Positions 55,652-64,000 of a stretch of DNA of 64,000 nt are shown one piece after another. This DNA is from Amorphochlora amoebiformis (Eukaryota > Cercozoa > Chlorarachniophyceae), in contig BAAHQB010000002.1 in assembly GCA_054601695.1 (NCBI GenBank), forward strand, positions 310,001 to 374,000, given 5' to 3'. The notes beneath the pieces were generated by a model, which was not told the DNA's origin, made no database searches, and was given only the letters and a program-made list of their open reading frames with translations. A program made the position numbers and the translations under genes. Every line of letters begins with the position of its first letter. The stretch's first letter is position 1.

Positions 55652-55949
55652 CTAGATATACGTGTATATATTCTAGTATACTAGGTATACAATCATAGTC
55701 TTATTCTATACACAGTGTATACCTTACGTGATATTTCCTAGATTTCTAGTATTTACTAGTATATCTTGCTAGTATTTTAAGACGTATTCGGCTCTAGGGC
55801 TTGACTCAGGCCACATCTAGATATTGTATTGTCGAAATATAAAAGCGTTAAAAAAAAGTAAAAATCTCTGATAAGCGCTAGATAAGTCACAAAACTTTAC
55901 TATTGAGGCTACTCAGTCTTAGTAGGCTAGGTAGGTAGGTATAGTTATA
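54965..55949. other. Convergent spacer, uS13 / coiled-coil gene, CTAG-rich
   Basis: Strongly enriched in CTAG, CTAGTA and TCTAGAT words from about 55290 to 55800, with only a short (AT)n (55600-55655). No gene seen. Confidence 0.5.
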
Positions 55950-56113
55950 TTAATCATCGTCTTGGAGAGACTCGAGAGCGTCATTGATCATGTCCACGCT
56001 CACCTGCAAATATATATATATGTGTGTATATATATACATATATACACACATATATATACATATATATATTATATACATATGTATGTTATGCATGTATATA
56101 CATATATATATAT

Positions 56114-56179
<66 letters not shown>

Positions 56180-56194
56180 TAGATATATATATAT

Positions 56195-56253
<59 letters not shown>

Positions 56254-56256
56254 TAG

Positions 56257-56303
<47 letters not shown>

Positions 56304-56402
56304 TTCGAGAGCTAAGAGTTTTGAGAATTCAACATCGAAGTTTTGGTCCAGATATATACATATATATATATGTATATATATACATATATATATATATTAT
56401 AC

Positions 56403-56461
<59 letters not shown>

Positions 56462-56592
56462 GTATAACAGATATTTATACTTACACAGACCTTTTCAGCC
56501 TGGTGATTCCTCTGTTGAATCATCGCCTGTATGCGCTGTTTTTCGCGAATGGTATCCTCATCACTCATACTGTGGGTATTACATATATATGT

Positions 56593-56678
<86 letters not shown>

Positions 56679-56698
56679 ACCAACACAAACACACACAT

Positions 56699-56736
<38 letters not shown>

Positions 56737-56873
56737 GTATATATGTATATGTGTATATGTGGGTTATATATAATATACATATGTACAACGTAACGTTAGT
56801 CTGTGTAATAGTAACCTTCTTCGGTAGTAACATGATTATATATATATATATATATATATATGCATATTTTTAT

Positions 56874-56920
<47 letters not shown>

Positions 56921-56972
56921 CATATATGTATATGCATACATCTATATATGTTATATATATATATATGTATAA

Positions 56973-57023
<51 letters not shown>

Positions 57024-57042
57024 TATACACACACACACATAA

Positions 57043-57097
<55 letters not shown>

Positions 57098-57404
57098 TAG
57101 ACAGACATCCGCTAGAGAACAAAAAAGAAACGGGAAATAGAGCAGTAACGACAATAGACAGACAGAGTAACGGCAAAGAGACACAGTAACGGTTTTTAGA
57201 GACAGATCGAAGTAACGGCTATAAGAGAGAGAGAGAGAGACGGAGAGGAGGTTATAACAACTTATTTGAGGAATTTCTTTGGGATCGTTTGGCATTTCGA
57301 AGGGTTCCTTTCGTCTGAGTCCCCTCAGTCACCTCACGAGCCATGGCAATGATGACCTGGTGTGTGATGTACGTATATGTATATATATATATATATATAT
57401 ATTT

Positions 57405-57443
<39 letters not shown>

Positions 57444-57480
57444 TATACTGGTGTACATGCTTACACATCCTTACACACAC

Positions 57481-57545
<65 letters not shown>

Positions 57546-57648
57546 CTATATATGTATACATTTGTACACACATATATCAATTATGTTTTGAGATTATGTA
57601 ATTTATGTGCGGATATATATTGCACATATATATATACATATATATATG

Positions 57649-57695
<47 letters not shown>

Positions 57696-57810
57696 CATTA
57701 TATATTTATATATTTATATATATATACACATATATATATACACATATATACATATATAATATATATGCTGTCTTATATGCATATACATTTACACACACTC
57801 ACATATATAA

Positions 57811-57877
<67 letters not shown>

Positions 57878-57899
57878 TATTATATATATATACACACAT

Positions 57900-57938
<39 letters not shown>

Positions 57939-58171
57939 CATTAGTGTATGTATTAGCATCTACCTAAATATGCACATATATATACATAGATAAGTATATA
58001 TATATATATATATATATATATACTGTAATAAAGTATATAAACCTTCTTTTTCTGGCCTTCATTGAGTATAAACCCCTTAGTATTACGCCTATTTATATGT
58101 ATTCTATGAAAACATGTAGATATAAAAGTATGTATTATATTATGTTACATATATTCACATGTGTGTCTGTA

Positions 58172-58210
<39 letters not shown>

Positions 58211-58324
58211 ATATATGTACATATATATATAAATATATATATTGTATATATAAGTATATATATATATATAAATATATACATATGTATCTTTCAATATATA
58301 TTGTGTATGTTATATTACAAATTT

Positions 58325-58391
<67 letters not shown>

Positions 58392-58624
58392 GTATCTTTA
58401 AATATATTTGCATATGTTTTGTTACAAATTTACACACACACACACATATGTATATATATATATATATGATATATATATGTACATATATATATATATATAT
58501 ATATATTTAAATATAAACATGAATACATACAAATATACATATATATAAATATATATGTGTGTATGTACATATATATATATATATATATACATAAATAAAT
58601 ATATATGTGTATATATATATATAT

Positions 58625-58676
<52 letters not shown>

Positions 58677-58739
58677 ATAAACATATATATATATATATAT
58701 ATGTGTATATATATATATATATATTTATGTATATATTAT

Positions 58740-58782
<43 letters not shown>

Positions 58783-58859
58783 CATATATGTATGAACATA
58801 TATATATATATATATATAATACATGAATGTATGTGTTTGTATATGATATTTTTATTTCT

Positions 58860-58893
<34 letters not shown>

Positions 58894-59075
58894 GTATTTA
58901 CATACTTAGTTACCCATGTGTTTATTTCTAATATCTGCAATAAACATACCTGTGGCGGGAACGCCTTAGGTCCGTATTTATAGTTGAAATCCTTCCTCCA
59001 CTTGTTTCAGAAACATCCAAAACTTTCATATCCTGAATGTACGTGTAATATATATATATGTGTATATATAATATG

Positions 59076-59116
<41 letters not shown>

Positions 59117-59305
59117 TTCCTACACTTGTTTCAGAAATATCCTTAACTTTCATATCCTGAATGTACGTGTAATATATATATATATATATATATACGTATA
59201 TATATAATATATTCTTCCTACACTTGTTTCAGAAACATCCAAAACTTTCATATCCTGAATATACGTGTAATATATATATGTGTATATATAATATATATAT
59301 ATATG

Positions 59306-59356
<51 letters not shown>

Positions 59357-59530
59357 CCTTCCTCCACTTGTTTCAGAAATATCCTTAACTTTCATATCCT
59401 GAATGTACGTGTAATATATATATATATATATATATATATACGTATATATATATAATATATTCTTCCTACACTTGTTTCAGAAACATCCAAAACTTTCATA
59501 TCCTGAATGTACGTGTAATATATATATGTG

Positions 59531-59574
<44 letters not shown>

Positions 59575-59650
59575 TTCCTACACTTGTTTCAGAAACATCC
59601 ATAACTTTCATATCCTGAATGTACGTGTAATATATATATGTGTATATATA

Positions 59651-59691
<41 letters not shown>

Positions 59692-59769
59692 TATCCTTCC
59701 TACATTTGTTTCAGAAACATCCAAAACTTTCATATCCTGAATGTACGTGTAATATATATATGTGTATAG

Positions 59770-59814
<45 letters not shown>

Positions 59815-59887
59815 TTCCTCCACTTGTTTCAGAAACATCCAAAACTTTCATATCCTGAATGTACGTGTAATATATATATGTGTATAG

Positions 59888-59918
<31 letters not shown>

Positions 59919-59988
59919 CCTTCCTACACTTGTTTCAGAAACATCCAAAACTTTCATATCCTGAATGTACGTGTAATATGTATATGTG

Positions 59989-60028
<40 letters not shown>

Positions 60029-60311
60029 TTCCTACACTTGTTTCAGAAACATCCATAACTTTCATATCCTGAATGTACGTGTAATATATATATATATATG
60101 TGTATATAATATATATATATATATATATCCTTCCTACACTTGTTTCAGAAATATCCTTAACTTTCATATCCTGAATGTACGTGTAATATATATATGTGTA
60201 TATATAATATATATATATATATATAATATATATATATATATCCTTCCTACACTTGTTTCAGAAACATCCAAAACTTTCATATCCTGAATGTACGTGTAAT
60301 ATATATATGTG

Positions 60312-60359
<48 letters not shown>

Positions 60360-60421
60360 TTCCTACACTTGTTTCAGAAACATCCTTAACTTTCATATCC
60401 TGAATGTACGTGTAATATATA

Positions 60422-60460
<39 letters not shown>

Positions 60461-60465
60461 GTATA

Positions 60466-60506
<41 letters not shown>

Positions 60507-60603
60507 CACACGCACATATATATATACATATATGTATATGTATGTATATTATATATGTATATACGTATAAATATATACATATATATATATATATATACAT
60601 AGA

Positions 60604-60654
<51 letters not shown>

Positions 60655-61752
60655 GGGCGTGTGTGTTTGATATGTAGATGTGCCCGCTATGCTTTTACAA
60701 AAAGCTAACCCTACTGCTAACCCTAAAGCTCTAACCCTACTGCTAGACCGTAAACTGGTTCGAAAAGGCAACCGCATCACCTGATCCTACCTTATCATTA
60801 TGATTGATTTGAGAGATGGAGTCTTGTAGACTTAACTGGAGCCCCATCTGAGAGAGAGAGAGTGAGAGAGAGTGAGAGAGAGAGAACGGGATAGGAGATA
60901 GAGATAGAAGATAGAGAGAGAAAGCAAGCATTTGAAGATAGAGAGAGGATTTGGGAGCGGATATCGACGAGAATTGATCCAAAAAAAGAAAAAAACTTAG
61001 AGAGCTCAAAATCCATTTTTCAGAGGGGAAAAAGGCCTCTTAGAAAACAACAAAACCAAGGCAAAAAAAAAAAAGCCAACAAACCCAAACCAACCCCGCA
61101 CGAAAAAATGAAAAACCAAAAAACTCTCAAAAACTCTTAAAAACTCTCAAAAATTCCAAGGTTCTAAAAAACTCTCAAAACCTCTCAACTCACAAGGCTC
61201 TTCTGGATTCCATCCACCGCCAACGGCGAACCCTTTCCTCCCCGCCTGGTTCCCGCCCTCTCTTCCAATTCCTTTCTTTCTCCATCCCTCTCCATCTTCT
61301 GCTGATCCGTACCACCGCCCTGTCCCTCGAGCGTATCAGACCGAATTTTTAGCTCAGAGATAAATGGGTCTGAATATATCGTCTCTCCAGCCGGAGGAGG
61401 CGTGGAGGAAGTGTGGGCTTGGGGTTTAGGTCTGAATTTGGGGTTCTTGGGCTCGATCTGGCGGTCTGGAGGGGTTAGGAGGTTATAGACTAGATTTTTG
61501 CATTTGTTTTTTATGTTTATTCCTAGAGTTAGATATACGTTTTGTGTGTGTGCTTGTGTGTGCGTATGTGTTAGTTGAATTTGTGTACCTAGGGTTTCGG
61601 CTTTGAGTGTGGTGCGGCTTTGCGCAATATCGTTGTATTCATCCTGTTGTGGTCAGAGTGTGTGTCTGCGTGTTAATGGGTACATGTAGTATGTATGTTA
61701 TACACACACACATGTAGATAGTATTATATATATATATATATATATATATAAA

Positions 61753-61823
<71 letters not shown>

Positions 61824-61907
61824 AAGGAAAGGAGAAAAGGATATTTAGCTATAAATAAAATACTCACACCCTACATACATATACACACATATACATATAT
61901 ATTCACA

Positions 61908-61960
<53 letters not shown>

Positions 61961-62389
61961 CTAAGAATCGTTCATGATTTGGTTAAGGCCCGTTTGAGCT
62001 ATACCGTTTGGATTACTCCACTTGGATTATTACTAATTTGGTACAAAGTGGGTATGTCATACAGATTATCCTAGAATCTTCGCCAAGAATTCTGGAGCGT
62101 GACACCGCGTGATGTCACGCCTGGTACCCAGATGTATGAAACCACACTACCACCGGGTAGTTCCGATTAGAACCAGTTAGTGTGGATGAGGAGATCTCCG
62201 GCAATCTCTAGAATCTCCAGCAATCTCCACATACCTATGACTATGTTTTCATATTCCATCTGTATCTTATGTAGCCGCGCCCTCTCATGCTATTCATATT
62301 ACTATTCTAGAAATATATATATATATATATATATATACATTTGATTTTAATACACACACACATACACACACACATACACACACACACTC

Positions 62390-62421
<32 letters not shown>

Positions 62422-62441
62422 TTTCTTATATATACACACAC

Positions 62442-62516
<75 letters not shown>

Positions 62517-62677
62517 CAGTGTTGGATATAATATGAGAGTTCTAATGAGCATGGATATACCATGTGAATCGTATCCTGGCTTTCGACGCTCGGTTTTCTA
62601 CCCTTTCGGATTATGCTCGCTAATTACATAATAAATATATGGTTACATTTACATCTACACATATATGTTAGCATATA

Positions 62678-62711
<34 letters not shown>

Positions 62712-62966
62712 AATATACATATTATATGTAAAATATATGCATATCTATATGTACGTACGTATGTATACATGTATAAAATGTGTACGCATGTCCATACGTA
62801 TTATGTATGTGTATGTATGTGTATGTATGTGTGTGTATGTATGTGTGTAGAAATCTGTGCCCATAATTATATATTGATACATGATATTTTCATGTATCTA
62901 ATATATATATATATATATATAATATAGATATATATCTATATTATATATGTTATATATATATATATG

Positions 62967-63020
<54 letters not shown>

Positions 63021-63051
63021 ATATATATATATATACATATATGTGTATATA

Positions 63052-63139
<88 letters not shown>

Positions 63140-63150
63140 CATACACACAT

Positions 63151-63208
<58 letters not shown>

Positions 63209-63258
63209 TTATACATACATACACACATACACACACAAACACATACACACACACACAC

Positions 63259-63293
<35 letters not shown>

Positions 63294-63475
63294 TATATAT
63301 ACAGTATATATATAGTATATATTTATAAATATATATATATAAAATGCAATATACCTTCCCCATGATTCTCCCCTATATCTGAGGTCTCAAAGACTAACTC
63401 CTTGACATCTCCTAACTCTTCTCCTTCCCTCCCTCTTGCTTCCCTGTGAGACCCGAAATCCTGATCATGCACACA

Positions 63476-63546
<71 letters not shown>

Positions 63547-64000
63547 CAGATCAAATTAATTCGAACCCCAACCCCAACCCCAAACCGAAAACCATCAACA
63601 ATTCAAATATGCCTAACCCATCTAACCTTAACATCTGCGTCACATCCCTACACCCCACGACAACCTAGTCTATATCCCAGCAGAGTGATAACCCTAACCC
63701 TAACCCTAATCGAGTCAATGGTCCTCGGACTAAGACAAGCTGAACAATCTAATCCTAAGCCTAATCCAAACATAGACCGAATTATCCCGTTAGCCCAACC
63801 CCCAACCGTGACACAAACACAAAACCCTGACCTCCTCAGCAATCTGAATAGTCTCAGAATCGATGGAACCCACAGACGCTTGGGAAGCCCGCAAGTTGAA
63901 GTCTTCGATCAATTCTGACCCTCGACGTGTGGAGGGTTGTGAAGGCCGGTTTTCGCGGGAAGATGTGGGTTTTGCGGGTGCAGCGAGAAGCGAGGGGGGA
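55950..64000 (-). CDS. Coiled-coil/low-complexity protein, unrecognised, 5' end beyond window
   Basis: Eleven exons join in phase to TAA at 55950: 64000-63832 (open at the edge), 63460-63355, 62619-62561, 61643-61589, 61522-61194, 60847-60791, 59032-58950, 58088-58043, 57356-57262, 56569-56491, 56003-55950; about 376 aa visible. Order: Ser-rich [19 protein letters not shown]; Glu/Gly-rich [47 protein letters not shown]; Pro/Lys linker; Glu/Arg helix [14 protein letters not shown]; amphipathic [36 protein letters not shown]; ARDs of Arg/Lys; a final helix [18 protein letters not shown]; acidic end [10 protein letters not shown]. No transmembrane segment or catalytic motif seen. A SNARE-like or scaffold role is possible but unsupported. 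A 66-bp (AC)-rich intron between the fourth and fifth exons is in frame and may be retained. Confidence 0.8.
59100..60415 (-). repeat. Twelve upstream echoes of coiled-coil gene exon 59032-58950
   Basis: Each copy carries acceptor ACATTCAG and the first ~45 nt of the exon ([11 protein letters not shown]), then breaks into (AT)n. Copies end near 59116, 59213, 59357, 59460, 59572, 59694, 59812, 59929, 60028, 60129, 60241 and 60358. All share GGAAGG at the break, so the breakpoint was fixed once and the unit multiplied. Variants alternate between CATCCAAAAC and TATCCTTAAC types, suggesting two-unit duplications. Confidence 0.92.
61965..62290. repeat. Dispersed repeat family R1, copy 3
   Basis: In the intron between exons 62619-62561 and 61643-61589. 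It shares the GTGACACCGCGTGATGTCACGCC, ACCGGGTAGTTCC and GATCTCCGGCAATCTC blocks with the other two copies, plus upstream sequence (GGATTATTACTAATTTGG) resembling copy 2's flank. Surroundings are (AT)n. Confidence 0.6.
63480..63831. repeat. Intron with an inverted R2 copy and CCCTAA repeats
   Basis: R2 appears in reverse orientation at about 63705-63760 (GAGTCAATGGTCCTCGGACT), with CCCTAA hexamers before it (63690-63712). This shows that the R2/TTAGGG association is not confined to PRODH. The left part (63480-63545) is (AT)n. Confidence 0.75.

Overview
The window is nuclear DNA of a eukaryote, probably an alga. Nine protein-coding genes can be assembled exon by exon from splice sites, reading phase and family motifs. 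Most exons are 30-120 bp, and most introns are long and made of (AT)n microsatellite, (GA)n, TTAGGG-type telomeric repeat or minisatellites. Long open frames of Tyr-Ile, Arg-Glu or Leu-Thr repeats are translations of these repeats and are not genes. A bacterial-type ribosomal protein uS13, encoded in the nucleus behind a hydrophobic leader, suggests a complex (secondary) plastid. A chlorarachniophyte-like alga would fit, but the species cannot be settled from sequence alone.

Layout, left to right: (1) 3' end of an unrecognised gene (+, 389-1887); (2) MFS sugar porter (-, 14197-2494, 18 exons, 513 aa); (3) dCTP pyrophosphatase DCTPP1-like with a C-terminal membrane anchor (+, 14451-16536, 8 exons); (4) mitochondrial proline dehydrogenase PRODH (-, 40069-16954, 29 exons, 584 aa spread over 23 kb); (5) YOS1/IER3IP1 (-, 42570 to about 42020); (6) HEAT/ARM-repeat protein (+, 42727-46066, 3 exons, 762 aa); (7) N-acetyltransferase catalytic subunit NAA10 (-, 52896-47022, 7 exons, 193 aa); (8) organellar uS13 (+, 53101-54964, 3 exons, 183 aa); (9) 3' part of a coiled-coil protein (-, 64000-55950, 11 exons seen). 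For the sugar porter, PRODH and NAA10, the summed exon lengths are exact multiples of three and every junction keeps phase, which strongly supports the models.

Apart from PRODH and YOS1, which are co-oriented, neighbouring genes alternate in strand. Starts are paired over short shared promoters (253, 156 and 204 bp) and ends face each other across CTAG-rich spacers. The genes are ordinary housekeeping functions (proline catabolism, nucleotide-pool cleaning, sugar uptake, ER-Golgi traffic, protein N-acetylation, organelle translation) and do not form one pathway.

The unusual system is in the introns. About twenty exons are accompanied by one to twelve decayed 'echo' copies of one exon edge, each separated by (AT)n. 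Echoes upstream of the true exon keep its acceptor and 5' part; echoes downstream keep its 3' part and donor. Many introns are little more than GT-(AT)n-AG. PRODH introns additionally hold kilobases of interstitial TTAGGG repeat, an 86-nt homopolymer C run, a dead LINE fragment and two families of dispersed repeat.
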